Below, piece after piece: positions 39,877-49,116 of a DNA stretch of 54,784 nt (positions are counted from its first letter, which is position 1; each line of letters starts with the position of its first letter). Origin of the DNA: Pedobacter sp. ASV17 (lineage in GTDB: Bacteria; Bacteroidota; Bacteroidia; Sphingobacteriales; Sphingobacteriaceae); contig NZ_JAELTX010000017.1 of the NCBI RefSeq assembly GCF_016429065.1, positions 1 through 54,784 of the forward strand. The letters run 5' to 3'. Made by a program: the position numbers and the translations under genes. Below the pieces are notes generated by a model. That model worked only from the letters and a program-made list of their open reading frames with translations. It made no database searches and had not been told where the DNA came from.

Positions 39877-40812
39877 CTATTTATCTCTTAATAAAGTAAT
39901 CCAACCAGTTAATGCACTTTGAGCGTTTTGCTTTGAAACCAATTTGAGCACATAATAATAAGTGCCTTCACTTAATCCATCGCCGCTCCAGTTGTTGAGG
40001 TAATTCCCTGGACTTCTATAAACCTCGTTACCCCAGCGATTGAAAATAGACAAACTACTTTCTTTGTAAAGTTCAATGCCTTCTATTTTCAGTACATCGT
40101 TTTTGCCATCGCCATTAGGCGTAATCACATTTGGCACTTTTATGTCACCAATGATTTTTTTAATATCGGTAGAAGTATTATTCCCCCAATCTGGATCTAA
40201 TAGCGTTGGATCTCCACCTACTGTTGCCGTATTGATAATATTACCCACCATAGTCCCCTGTGCTTTAATCTCCAACATCACATACGGTGCGCCAGATACT
40301 AGCAAAGGAATGGTCCAGGTAATTCGTCCGTTCGCATATTCAGCTGTACCAAGCGTTGGTTTATTCATGGAGATAAATTTCAAATTTGGAGGAAAGATAT
40401 CGGTCACTTTAACATTTGGGTTGTCCGTATTTTCTATATTACGAACCAAAATGGTGTAGGTGAATGTTTCATTTGGCCCCACCAACTTAGTGTCCGATTT
40501 TTTAATGACCTCCAAATTTGAATATTCAACAATTACTCTAAATACATCGGATAAATCCGATGCACACCCCTCTTGGCTGATGACTCTTACTTGGTAGTCG
40601 CCAGCAACAGCGGTATTATACATAAAAGTGCTAGCTCCGGATATAGGTTGCCCATACCTGTACCATTGGTAAGAATAAGTTCCACTTGGATTATCGACTC
40701 TAAGATGTGCCGTTCCTCCTTGCCGTATTCTTACTTCATTGGCGGTCTGTGCTTTTACAATTGTTACCTGTAAAAGCAGTATAACCAAGTATATCAGCCT
40801 CCGAAGCTTCAC
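39877..40812 (-). CDS. T9SS type B cargo protein: Ig-like, DUF11 and gliding-motility C-terminal (CHU_C) domains
   Basis: This 311-residue protein has a signal peptide (residues 1-21, ending VKAQ). Three parts follow: an Ig-like domain (TYSYQWYRYGQPISGAS, residues 44-60), a DUF11-like repeat domain (about 95-215, TFTYTILVRNIENTDNPN and NTATVGGDP) and a CHU_C gliding-motility C-terminal domain (about 225-311) with VPNVITPNGDGKNDVLKIEG, then IFNRWGNEVYRS and LSEGTYYYVLKL. The last domain is the type B signal for T9SS export to the cell surface. PorP/SprF follows immediately, the partner expected for such cargo. Confidence 0.9.
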   Translation of the reverse strand: MKLRRLIYLVILLLQVTIVKAQTANEVRIRQGGTAHLRVDNPSGTYSYQWYRYGQPISGASTFMYNTAVAGDYQVRVISQEGCASDLSDVFRVIVEYSNLEVIKKSDTKLVGPNETFTYTILVRNIENTDNPNVKVTDIFPPNLKFISMNKPTLGTAEYANGRITWTIPLLVSGAPYVMLEIKAQGTMVGNIINTATVGGDPTLLDPDWGNNTSTDIKKIIGDIKVPNVITPNGDGKNDVLKIEGIELYKESSLSIFNRWGNEVYRSPGNYLNNWSGDGLSEGTYYYVLKLVSKQNAQSALTGWITLLRDK

Positions 40813-40818
40813 CCTTTA

Positions 40819-41565
40819 TTAGTTAACCAAAGAAATGCTAGGTTTTCCTGGCTTAGGTGTTACTGTGATTGTTTGTGAGGTAGCTGCACTTACTTCACAT
40901 CCTGCTCCAGCTCTCAATACTCCTGTGTTACCTGGCAAAAGTGCATAGTTTACCGTTGCATTAAACACATAAGCTCCAGCTTCAGTAGCGGTTAATGTAA
41001 ATACGTTTTGATTGGTTGTGCTTCCATTACTAGAACCAATAGATGTAATTGGACTAACAGGGTTTCCTTTAAATGTAGCCGACCAAGTATAGGTATAACC
41101 AATTCCGTCAGGAAGTGTAGCCGCAGGCGTCGCCGTAGCAGTAATTTGCGAGCTAGCAGCAGGGCCACTTGCATCACCGCAATAAGTTGAATTGGTTGGT
41201 GCACTTAAGGCCAATGTTTTGTTTGGAAGTTTATAAACCGAAAACGGATCAGATGGATCACCCAAACAGCCTGCCGCCGATTCGATACGCGTTGTATAGT
41301 TATGCGAACCAACCGTTAAGTTATTTGGCACGGTGTAATTGGTAGAATTAGCACCTGAATAAGTGTAAACGCCTACTTCTGTACCTGCTAAATACCAGTG
41401 AACTTTATCTCCAGCAGTTAAAGTTGATTCTTCTGGCATGTGAAGTGTTGCCGTGGCGTTGTCACATAGGTACACATCGTAGTACGTTTGAGCGTAACTT
41501 GAAAAAGCTACACCTAACAGCAGAATTAAGGTAGTAATGATGTTGCGGGTAATTGTTGTTTTCAT
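40819..41565 (-). CDS. Secreted Ig/PKD-like protein of the T9SS operon
   Basis: This 248-residue protein has a signal peptide (residues 1-26, ending SSYAQ). The mature part is beta-rich and Ser/Thr-rich with Ig/PKD-like strands, such as AGDKVHWYLAGTEVG and YTYTWSATFKGNP, and paired cysteines (CDNATATL, AAGCLGD, YCGDASG, GAGCEVS) fitting two disulfides. It ends TVTPKPGKPSISLVN, matching the tail of the next upstream protein. It lacks the CHU_C sorting domain, so it may depend on its neighbour or leave the cell otherwise. It is 6 bases from the CHU_C gene. Confidence 0.75.
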   Translation of the reverse strand: MKTTITRNIITTLILLLGVAFSSYAQTYYDVYLCDNATATLHMPEESTLTAGDKVHWYLAGTEVGVYTYSGANSTNYTVPNNLTVGSHNYTTRIESAAGCLGDPSDPFSVYKLPNKTLALSAPTNSTYCGDASGPAASSQITATATPAATLPDGIGYTYTWSATFKGNPVSPITSIGSSNGSTTNQNVFTLTATEAGAYVFNATVNYALLPGNTGVLRAGAGCEVSAATSQTITVTPKPGKPSISLVN

Positions 41566-41602
41566 TTTTTTCGAGTTTGTAATGTTCTATTTAATATTGT
41601 TG

Positions 41603-44242
41603 TTAATTGACAAGTTGGATATGTGTTTTTGTTGGTTTAGGCTGAACAGTGACCGTTACATCAACATTTTGCGCCTGACTACAACCTGAGTTTAAATCTT
41701 TAATGGAGGTTAGTTTATAAGTAAATGTTCCAGTTGTGGTTAGCGGAATTAGAACGGTGGCCGTATCAGATCCAGCGGGCGTGCTTACCGTTTGTACACT
41801 GCCGTTATTAACGGTATAAGTGAACTCATATGACCCAGTGCCATCAGCGCCTTTAAAAGTAATGGCAGGGCTATCGTTAGCATCTACACAAACACTTAGT
41901 GGGCCTGTTATAGTGCCCGTTGGCAAAGGACTTGTCCTGATAATTACATTCGTTTGTGTTCTCTTGGTGTTTAGTGTTTTGATCAAAAATGTATGGACAC
42001 CAAAAGAAGAGATGCTTCCGCTTACAGTTCTAACCCCAGATACATCTTGAAAGGTCAAAGCGGCTGGAAGTGCTGAATTTTCGAATTGTGTTCCATCAGC
42101 CGACAACGGGTAGCTTACTGGCGTGATAGGGCTTGCCTGACATAAATCCTGGCCGTTTACCGTGTTGTATTTAATATTGTTACATATACCAACGCCAGAA
42201 GCAGCTCCATTTAAACACTCCTGATCTACATCTACTGGGCCAGCAGGATTATTACTGGTGGCATCTGGATCCGTTAAATCAAAAGGTCTTAAAATACTAG
42301 CTTTTGTATTGCTAAATACCTGATTGAAACTTCCCGTAAAAGTTGCTTGTACTAAAAAATCAATGGTACCTTGGTTAGGCAGGTTGAGTACTGCGGTGTA
42401 ACTCTGTGCTCCAGTAACCGCATTATTTATCGTTATTCCAGCGCTTTGGTTTGCTTGGGTTACCGAGCTAATGGTTAATCCTGCTGGTAAGTTAATGGCT
42501 AAACGCGATCCATCTGCTGGAGAGGGACCATCATTTTGAACCCTAACGGTATAAGTAATAGTTCTGTCCGAAAAGTATTTACTTAGATCTGGGTTGATGG
42601 ATTCTATCTTTAAATCTGCTAATAGAATTTCGATGTTGACCAATTGTGTGGTTCGATCACTCTCGATATACGACCAGGTATCCATCGATCTGTTATCACC
42701 AAAATGATCCGCTGCTGTTGTACTATATCTACCAAATTTATGGCCATTAGTATTGCTACTTAGCCCATTTAGGTTAGTTACTGGATCAGAACTATATCTA
42801 GCCGCATTACCCGCGTTAGTAATATCAACGTCATCCCAATAAACCCTGTCGCTATATTCTGAAGGATTTGAGTTGCCAGGATTTACATTGTAGCTGGTAT
42901 TGTTTTCGGTGAGTTCGATAATGATGCCTCGAGGGTTTACTTCCATATCTATGTAAGGAAAGTGAACTTCGGCCGATCTCAAAAAAGTTTGAACCAGCGG
43001 GGAAATCAAGCCCGGCGGCAGAAAGTTTCCTGCGCCATCTTTGGCATCCCAAAATACTTGGTTGTTTCCAGCGGTAGCTACACCATTAATGACCCTGTCT
43101 GTACCTCCAGCCACAGGGATGGTGATTTGATAACTGCCTGAAGTGGATGATGTAAAGGTGATATTGGCTCCTTTACGGCTAATTTTTCCTTCTGTACCTT
43201 CTACCCCTGTTATCTTTAAGTTGGTAATAATTGGCAATACCACATTTTTCTTGAGCCACATGTTTTGATTGGCCGCCGTAACGTAAGCATTGGCAGATAT
43301 GGGTAAATTAGGATCGGGCTTATTATAAAATACCTTATGGGTTTTACTGATAGCATTATCAAGTGTTCTGGGATCATGGATATAGGTAGCGACCGTTGCG
43401 TTACTGAAATTCAAGCTTTTATAGGTAGGTACCCCAGCTACTGCAAATCCGTTGTTGTTAGAAAAAAATGTAAACGCCCAACCGTTATTACCATTTGTTT
43501 TCACGCGGTAAGCCCTACCATCTTCTGTAAGTACGTAATTGGTCACATAATATCCTTTAGTTTCAGTAAAAGCTGGGTTAATGAGCAAGTTTAATACGTT
43601 GGCATATACACGACCAGAAATCCAAGCGGTACCTGTTGTATTTCTAACAGACACGTCCCATGCAGCAATTACATTGATCGAATTAGAGCCTTGGGTCCAA
43701 TTTGCATTAGCCAAAATATCTTGAACAGTAGTGTTGTTACTGGTATTGGTACCTACCGATGCCCAAAAATCCACTTTCCAAATACCCTCTTGGGCTGCAT
43801 TAACCGGTACCGTAAAAGGATTATATCCTGCGGCATAACCTGGCCAAGAAGGTCCCAAAAGCTCATTTGCCCTATTATTGATAAGTCCGGTAGTGCCGTT
43901 TACAGTAAACGTGGTCACTGCTCCCGTTGGAGAGGTTACAATGATTCTTCCATTGCCAACCCCTACCGCACTTGAGGCCACAGCGATGGTCTCTCCAGCT
44001 TTGGCATAAACAAAATGGGTTCCCTGTGTTTTAAATGGATAAGAAACGATATTGCTAGTACCGTCGATATTACTATAAAGGAAAGCTCTGTTTCCAGCAA
44101 CTCCAGCGGGATATAGATCCTTACTTCCTTCTGCAAAAGTGAATTGAGAACAAAAACAGAGTAAAATAAAAGTGGTTAGGGCAGCTAATAAAATTCGTAA
44201 GCTACTATGGCTTTTAAAATTTTCTTGGGATAAGTATTCCAC
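41603..44242 (-). CDS. Large secreted surface protein with DUF11 and PKD-like domains
   Basis: The frame is open from a TTG at 44317 and has no ATG before the signal peptide. A GTG at 44242 gives 879 residues with the clean signal RILLAALTTFILLCFCSQFT then FAEG, so it is preferred. The mature part is a large beta protein with a DUF11-like repeat (DRTITYTVRVQNDGPSPADG) in its second half and PKD/Ig-like ends with VTVTVQPKP. The N-terminal half (residues 60-560) shows no known enzyme motif. It ends KPTKTHIQLVN, like the protein at 40819. It opens the operon that leads to PorP/SprF, so a T9SS surface role is likely. Confidence 0.7.
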   Translation of the reverse strand: MEYLSQENFKSHSSLRILLAALTTFILLCFCSQFTFAEGSKDLYPAGVAGNRAFLYSNIDGTSNIVSYPFKTQGTHFVYAKAGETIAVASSAVGVGNGRIIVTSPTGAVTTFTVNGTTGLINNRANELLGPSWPGYAAGYNPFTVPVNAAQEGIWKVDFWASVGTNTSNNTTVQDILANANWTQGSNSINVIAAWDVSVRNTTGTAWISGRVYANVLNLLINPAFTETKGYYVTNYVLTEDGRAYRVKTNGNNGWAFTFFSNNNGFAVAGVPTYKSLNFSNATVATYIHDPRTLDNAISKTHKVFYNKPDPNLPISANAYVTAANQNMWLKKNVVLPIITNLKITGVEGTEGKISRKGANITFTSSTSGSYQITIPVAGGTDRVINGVATAGNNQVFWDAKDGAGNFLPPGLISPLVQTFLRSAEVHFPYIDMEVNPRGIIIELTENNTSYNVNPGNSNPSEYSDRVYWDDVDITNAGNAARYSSDPVTNLNGLSSNTNGHKFGRYSTTAADHFGDNRSMDTWSYIESDRTTQLVNIEILLADLKIESINPDLSKYFSDRTITYTVRVQNDGPSPADGSRLAINLPAGLTISSVTQANQSAGITINNAVTGAQSYTAVLNLPNQGTIDFLVQATFTGSFNQVFSNTKASILRPFDLTDPDATSNNPAGPVDVDQECLNGAASGVGICNNIKYNTVNGQDLCQASPITPVSYPLSADGTQFENSALPAALTFQDVSGVRTVSGSISSFGVHTFLIKTLNTKRTQTNVIIRTSPLPTGTITGPLSVCVDANDSPAITFKGADGTGSYEFTYTVNNGSVQTVSTPAGSDTATVLIPLTTTGTFTYKLTSIKDLNSGCSQAQNVDVTVTVQPKPTKTHIQLVN

Positions 44243-44350
44243 TCGACACCATAAGCTTTTACTTAGTGAAGTGTATCGTTCAGATACTGTATTCCGAGCG
44301 GTATAAAACTTTAACAATTCTTGTGTTTACGCTTATTGTGTTGGCCAAAC

Positions 44351-44380
44351 ATTCCTTAAACTTTTAGCACTTTAAGGAAT
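44351..44380. promoter_or_regulatory. Perfect 10-base inverted repeat upstream of the T9SS operon
   Basis: ATTCCTTAAA (44351-44360) and TTTAAGGAAT (44371-44380) are perfect inverted copies separated by 10 bases, about 110 bases before the first gene of the surface operon. The spacing suits a dimeric regulator or a hairpin leader. The rest of 44381-44550 is AT-rich with no promoter consensus found by eye. Confidence 0.45.
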
Positions 44381-44551
44381 TATCGTCTCGAAAATAAACG
44401 ATATTTTACACATAGTGAAATTATTTCCACAGTTATTTTAAAATACCGTATTAACGTCACTTTTATGAGTATTTTTTTCCCCAACACCACCACTTAACAT
44501 TCCTTTAACATACCGTTAAAACGGCAGCACAATTCCCCAATTTTACACAAC

Positions 44552-44585
44552 AAAAAAGTCGTCACCTAATAAAGGCAACGACTTA
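44552..44585 (-). terminator. Terminator of the FGase-like gene
   Basis: On the minus strand AAGTCGTTGCCT and AGGTGACGACTT pair around a short loop with two mismatches in the middle and run into TTTTTT. It separates the pectin locus from the T9SS operon. Confidence 0.7.
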
Positions 44586-44630
44586 AATTTTAACCGATTA
44601 CGGGACAAATTTCAGCGTAACAAGCTTTTG

Positions 44631-45728
44631 TTATTTGCTTTTAAAATTGTAGCCATACCACTTGTTTAAAAAACCGATAATTGCCCTATTGAATCGTTCG
44701 CTAGCAATCTCCCTAATACTTTCAGTATTTCTCACTGTAATTCCTGGAGTTTCGGCCTGTATAGATGAGATTTTGTTTTGGAAACCTTTGGTTGGTCCAG
44801 AAATTACGGTTCCATATTTACGGGTACAATACCCCCCATTAAAATAGGGCCTCCTTTTGGCGTTACCTTCTGCATCTGTTCCAAATAAAGTAGCATTTGC
44901 TTCAAGTGTTTTCAAATTAGGGCCAGGCACTGCCATTACTTTCTCCTTTTCCAATAAACCTCCAAAACTATAAGGGCCTTTAATCATTTCCGAAAAACGT
45001 ACTTGTGGATTAGCTCTGGCAATGGCAGCAATAGAGGATGAATCAGCCAATTTATCCAAGTATTCGTCGCTTTGCGAAATAGCATAATTACTTAAACCAT
45101 AGCCTAATTCCGTTTGGTCTATAAACTTACTTTCCAAGGATTTACCACTTACCGAAACATAAGCTTGGGGACTTTGATAAGTGTGTGCCTGCCCATGCAA
45201 ATCAAGAAACAAAGCACCTTTGTCTTTCTTTTGATATTCGGCCATGAAACTGATGGCTGTTTTCAGCAAATCGTGATAGCTTAAATAGCTATTTTTTGCA
45301 TCTTCATTGGTATACCTCTTATCCACTTCGGTTGGAAATGTATTGGGATCCATGCGCTTTCTGGCGATGGTATTGATCACGATCCAAGCTCTTTTTTTGG
45401 TAGAAGATTTAAAATTTGTGGCAATTTCAAAAGCTAATGGCAAGGTGTTAATGTCTCTGCCCGTGGTTCCCGTTTCAGGAATTTCGGGACTGCCAATATT
45501 TGTACCATCATGTGGAACACCCATTATCAATGGTGCATCTTCATCTCCAACCACCAGTTTCACATACTGTTTAAAACCGTAAACGGTATCTCCAGGCTTG
45601 TAGGTTTTTCCTTCATAAGTAAAAGTATTCTCGAACTTATCCTTAGTGCTTTTAAAAGACAAAGCGATCAACAAAAATAGCGGTAAGGCTATTGTTGCGT
45701 ATTTAATTTTAGGTTGCGTATATCTCAT
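44631..45728 (-). CDS. N-formylglutamate amidohydrolase-like (FGase) exported protein
   Basis: This 365-residue protein has an N-terminal hydrophobic export signal (IALPLFLLIALSF). The mature part matches the FGase superfamily: VPHDGTNIGSPEIPETGTTG then DINTLPLAFEI, the zinc-binding stretch LFLDLHGQAHTY, and late conserved TPGITVRNTESIREIASERF. Members are zinc-dependent amidohydrolases related to carboxypeptidases. The role in a pectin locus is not obvious; it might trim amide-linked groups, or the gene may simply neighbour the locus. It is 59 bases after the esterase gene on the same strand. Confidence 0.72.
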   Translation of the reverse strand: MRYTQPKIKYATIALPLFLLIALSFKSTKDKFENTFTYEGKTYKPGDTVYGFKQYVKLVVGDEDAPLIMGVPHDGTNIGSPEIPETGTTGRDINTLPLAFEIATNFKSSTKKRAWIVINTIARKRMDPNTFPTEVDKRYTNEDAKNSYLSYHDLLKTAISFMAEYQKKDKGALFLDLHGQAHTYQSPQAYVSVSGKSLESKFIDQTELGYGLSNYAISQSDEYLDKLADSSSIAAIARANPQVRFSEMIKGPYSFGGLLEKEKVMAVPGPNLKTLEANATLFGTDAEGNAKRRPYFNGGYCTRKYGTVISGPTKGFQNKISSIQAETPGITVRNTESIREIASERFNRAIIGFLNKWYGYNFKSK

Positions 45729-45787
45729 TAGACTATCTGTTTTAAGATAGACTGTAGTTTCGGAGAAATGGCTCGATAAAAGTTAAA

Positions 45788-47755
45788 TTATTTATGAAAA
45801 GAAATTTCTGCGGACTTTATCCAAGAAACCATATCGGGAATATCATAATGCTCGAGGATATTATTGACCACCAAACCGTACCTGTCTTTAGCCAAAGGTT
45901 GTTTAAGGACTTGCTGATAGCTTTCCAAGCATTGGTATAAATGAAGTTTGTTGATCTGTGGTTTGAAAAATGCAGCATGTAAAGCCGCTATGCCAACATT
46001 TCCTTTTGTGTTGACCTCTATTTCAGCACTTGAAAGTTGTTTATTACCAACAATAAAATCCAAAAGCGTAGTGATATCTTCTACCCTTTGGCCAACTAAT
46101 GGTTTACCCATGTGCAAAGCCAGCATGGCATTACGATAGTCTTGGCTGAAATATTTTGGATCATTCATTTCTGCCTTATCCATTGTTTCTCCGGTTCCAC
46201 GTAAATCAGCAAAAATATAGGCAGTGCTTTCGTCGGAGAGGTCGACACTATCCATCAACTTGCTCTTTCCTTCATCGCTCAGCCAAATGACTACCTTTTT
46301 AAGCTTACTTTTTGGGTAGGCTATTAAAGTCGGCAAAGGGATTTCGTCATCTTTCCGAATAATCAACTTTTCAAAAGACAAACCTTTCACTTTAACGTCA
46401 CCTACTTTTTCGATATTGAGTTTTTGGGAATTTAAATTGATGTTCAACAGGTTTTGAATATTTTTTTTGCGTTGTACCAAATCCAATTTTGCAAATGCTT
46501 CACGGGTTTTTGCCTGTTGTTCATAAAGCAATTCGTTCTTTTCTTGAACAGTTACTTCGTTAGGAAAGCTTAAGCTCACTTTTTGTTTTGCACTGGCAAA
46601 CAAATCCTTATCGGTTAAAACAGGTAATTCAGGCTCAACAATGATACGGTCGTCATTATAAAACCATTTGCGAAGCCATTGTACTGCTTTTTCCCGTTTG
46701 GGTTTCGAAATGCCGTGACCATCATCAAAAGCAAAAAGGGATATTTTTTCTGATTGACCTAGGCTAGCATAAACTTTCCTCAAATCACCGAACGACTGTA
46801 AAGTTCCATTATAATCAATAAAATCGTAGCGACCTGCAAGTACTAAAGTTGGTTTTGGAGCAGCGGCAATTAAGTAATCGCTCATTTCCAAATGCTGCGC
46901 ACCTTCATTTGGAATTTGTGCACATCCGTCTGCAGCTCCAGTGCTGGCCAAGGTGTTTTCACGACTGGCCAAATAGCTACAAGGCACTATTGCCTTCACC
47001 CTATCGTCGATAGCTGCAAAATAAATGGTTTGCATTCCACCACCACTGTTACCTACACAAGCAATTTTCGAAGTATCAACTTCTTTTCTGGTCAACAAAT
47101 AATCTAAACCACGTTGGTTGTCAAATAATTGGTAAGCCGCAATTGAAGTACCCAATAAATTGGAAGATAAATTGAGCAGGGTATGTTCGGTGGTAGAACC
47201 TCTGGTCAATGCCTTTCCATCTAGATCTGTGAGCTGAACTCGTTCACTTTGCGATATGGGATCGATGACAAAAACGACAAAACCATTTTTGGCCAACAGT
47301 ATCGCGGTTTTCTGATAGCTTTCTGTGGCTTTGGAAAGATCTTCGTGACCGCAAAAAAGCAATACCGCAGGAAGTTTTTCTGTTGTATTTGGGAGATATA
47401 AATTAGCCGTTACATGATGATCTTGAAAACTTTGATAAATGATTTTCTCGATCTTGTAACCGTCTTGCACTATTACGCCTGTTACTTGAGCATTTAATGT
47501 CGCTTTTGGCGGTATTTTACCGAACAAGGTTTTGGCTTTTTGCCTTACCTTTTCAATATAAGCGAGTGTTTGTACTTTGGTTTTTAGCGCTTCGGAAAAA
47601 TCAGTGTTACGTTTTTCATATTGCCTCCGCATCTGTTGCACCAGATAGGTATTTAAGCTTACATCAGCTTTCCAGTCGAGTACGTTATATTGTTTTTGAG
47701 CAAAAGTGTTAGTACACAAAAAAATCAACAGGAAAATTAGAATTCGCTTCAGCAT
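45788..47755 (-). CDS. Two-domain alpha/beta-hydrolase esterase (acetyl-xylan-esterase-like), secreted
   Basis: This 655-residue protein has a signal peptide (residues 1-19, ending NTFAQ). The first alpha/beta-hydrolase domain has the triad Ser237 in VGNSGGGMQ, Asp311 in AGRYDFID and His347 in DDGHGIS, with an oxyanion region LLFCGHED. A second hydrolase-like domain (about 460-655) contains KKVVIWLSDEGKS and ADLRGTGETMD but no visible GxSxG, so it may be a structural half. The layout is that of acetyl-xylan or pectin ester hydrolases of Bacteroidota. In this locus it would remove ester groups that block GH28 and PL10. Specificity is inferred. Confidence 0.78.
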   Translation of the reverse strand: MLKRILIFLLIFLCTNTFAQKQYNVLDWKADVSLNTYLVQQMRRQYEKRNTDFSEALKTKVQTLAYIEKVRQKAKTLFGKIPPKATLNAQVTGVIVQDGYKIEKIIYQSFQDHHVTANLYLPNTTEKLPAVLLFCGHEDLSKATESYQKTAILLAKNGFVVFVIDPISQSERVQLTDLDGKALTRGSTTEHTLLNLSSNLLGTSIAAYQLFDNQRGLDYLLTRKEVDTSKIACVGNSGGGMQTIYFAAIDDRVKAIVPCSYLASRENTLASTGAADGCAQIPNEGAQHLEMSDYLIAAAPKPTLVLAGRYDFIDYNGTLQSFGDLRKVYASLGQSEKISLFAFDDGHGISKPKREKAVQWLRKWFYNDDRIIVEPELPVLTDKDLFASAKQKVSLSFPNEVTVQEKNELLYEQQAKTREAFAKLDLVQRKKNIQNLLNINLNSQKLNIEKVGDVKVKGLSFEKLIIRKDDEIPLPTLIAYPKSKLKKVVIWLSDEGKSKLMDSVDLSDESTAYIFADLRGTGETMDKAEMNDPKYFSQDYRNAMLALHMGKPLVGQRVEDITTLLDFIVGNKQLSSAEIEVNTKGNVGIAALHAAFFKPQINKLHLYQCLESYQQVLKQPLAKDRYGLVVNNILEHYDIPDMVSWIKSAEISFHK

Positions 47756-47760
47756 ATTTT

Positions 47761-48033
47761 GAGATTCCTCCTATCGTCGGAATGACAAATAAAGAGAAAA
47801 TTGTTATTTATTAACTAATTATGGTATTCTTTGATCATTAATTTTGTAAAAAATACCATACAAGCATAACCGAATAAAAACAAGGATAGAGATTGCTTCA
47901 CTCTTTACTCCTCCTTCGCTTCAGTTCGCAATGACGACCTATTTACGAAGGATCAATTTGGCTCCGTACTATCCTAGAGATTGCTTCACTCCCTACACAT
48001 GTCTTTCGCTTCCCAATGACGATCTATTTACGA
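47761..48033. repeat. REP-like units: one half-unit and two tandem copies
   Basis: The 316-base gap 47756-48071 holds GAGATTCCTCC...GGAATGAC (47761-47787), then two similar units, 47887-47948 and 47975-48033. Both start TAGAGATTGCTTCACTC and end ATGACGA(C/T)CTATTTACGA. They are of the same type as 6629-6703. No gene is seen. They split the PL10-containing operon from the esterase. Confidence 0.7.
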
Positions 48034-48071
48034 CAGTGATGGTCTTCAATTCGTATCCGTATCGGAGACTT

Positions 48072-49103
48072 TTACCCTCCGTTTGATTTTAGCCACTTAG
48101 GATATTCTTTAGCCAATAGGTTTTGTGCAAATGTCCCATACCAAGCGTAACCTACTCTTCGCTCCTTGCTAATTTCCTCTACACTGGTTTTAACAGAGTT
48201 GTCTCTGTCACCAAAAATAGGCTTATTGGTATTTAAATCATAGAATCTGGCCCAACTGATGGCCTCGGCATCCGCAATTAAACCTTTATCGTTATTGGCA
48301 ATACTCCCATATTTATAACCTACAATTTTGGTGCTTTCAAACCAATCTACCGCATTTTTAATGGCCGTTTTAATTTCGGCCGAGGGGCTTTTCAATTTCA
48401 TTAAAAACCTTACAATCCCTACTGATTCTCCTGTACTTAAGGACGCAGGTTCAAATGCTCTTGCTTTAGCAGGCCTCAACGTATTTTCATCGTATTGCGC
48501 AGCCCAAATTACGGGCTTACCGCCTTGAAATACTTGGGTTTTCAAAATACATTCGATCCCTTTTTTCAATGCTTTTTCTGCTTTAGGCAAATAACTGGCA
48601 TTCACTACCTCAAAACCGTTTGTTTGATACACGATATTCAACATTACCGTTAGGGCGTTGATCATTGCGTTATCATTGTAAGTAATTTCTGCTCTGTAAA
48701 TGCTTCTATCGGGATAATACTGTGGCCACCCGCCATTGGCATATTGCGCTCTTAAAAGATAATCGATCCCTTTTTCTGCCGCCTTTAGATAGGCTTTATT
48801 ATCCGTTTGCTTATAGGCCAAAACCAAAGCATTGATTTCCCTACTGGTAGCATTGTTATCAATGGTGGCATGTAATTCTGAGGTGGCTTTAATTTTTTCC
48901 AGCAATGCAGCCGTAAGCGGATACTCATATTTCACCACACTTTTATCTTCCAGTTGCTTAGGCCAACCGCCGTTGTTTAACTGATACACCAACATTTTCT
49001 CTGCAATGCTATCTGTTTTAACGGTGGTGTTAGTAGCATTTTGTGCCGTTGCACAACTGCTTAAACCTATACAAGCAATAAGAATACCGAGGATACTTTT
49101 CAT
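48072..49103 (-). CDS. Pectate lyase, family PL10
   Basis: This 343-residue protein has a lipoprotein-type signal (IACIGLSSCATAQ, Cys17), so it is probably tethered to a membrane. PL10 features follow: YQLNNGGWPKQLED, RAQYANGGWPQYYPDRSIYR then AEITYNDNAMINAL, and PAKARAFEPASLSTGESVGI with the conserved Arg that serves as base in PL10 lyases. It should cut homogalacturonan by beta-elimination, leaving unsaturated ends that GH105 removes. It is 13 bases after the GH105 gene and is last in that operon. Confidence 0.9.
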   Translation of the reverse strand: MKSILGILIACIGLSSCATAQNATNTTVKTDSIAEKMLVYQLNNGGWPKQLEDKSVVKYEYPLTAALLEKIKATSELHATIDNNATSREINALVLAYKQTDNKAYLKAAEKGIDYLLRAQYANGGWPQYYPDRSIYRAEITYNDNAMINALTVMLNIVYQTNGFEVVNASYLPKAEKALKKGIECILKTQVFQGGKPVIWAAQYDENTLRPAKARAFEPASLSTGESVGIVRFLMKLKSPSAEIKTAIKNAVDWFESTKIVGYKYGSIANNDKGLIADAEAISWARFYDLNTNKPIFGDRDNSVKTSVEEISKERRVGYAWYGTFAQNLLAKEYPKWLKSNGG

Positions 49104-49116
49104 TTCGATTTCAATT

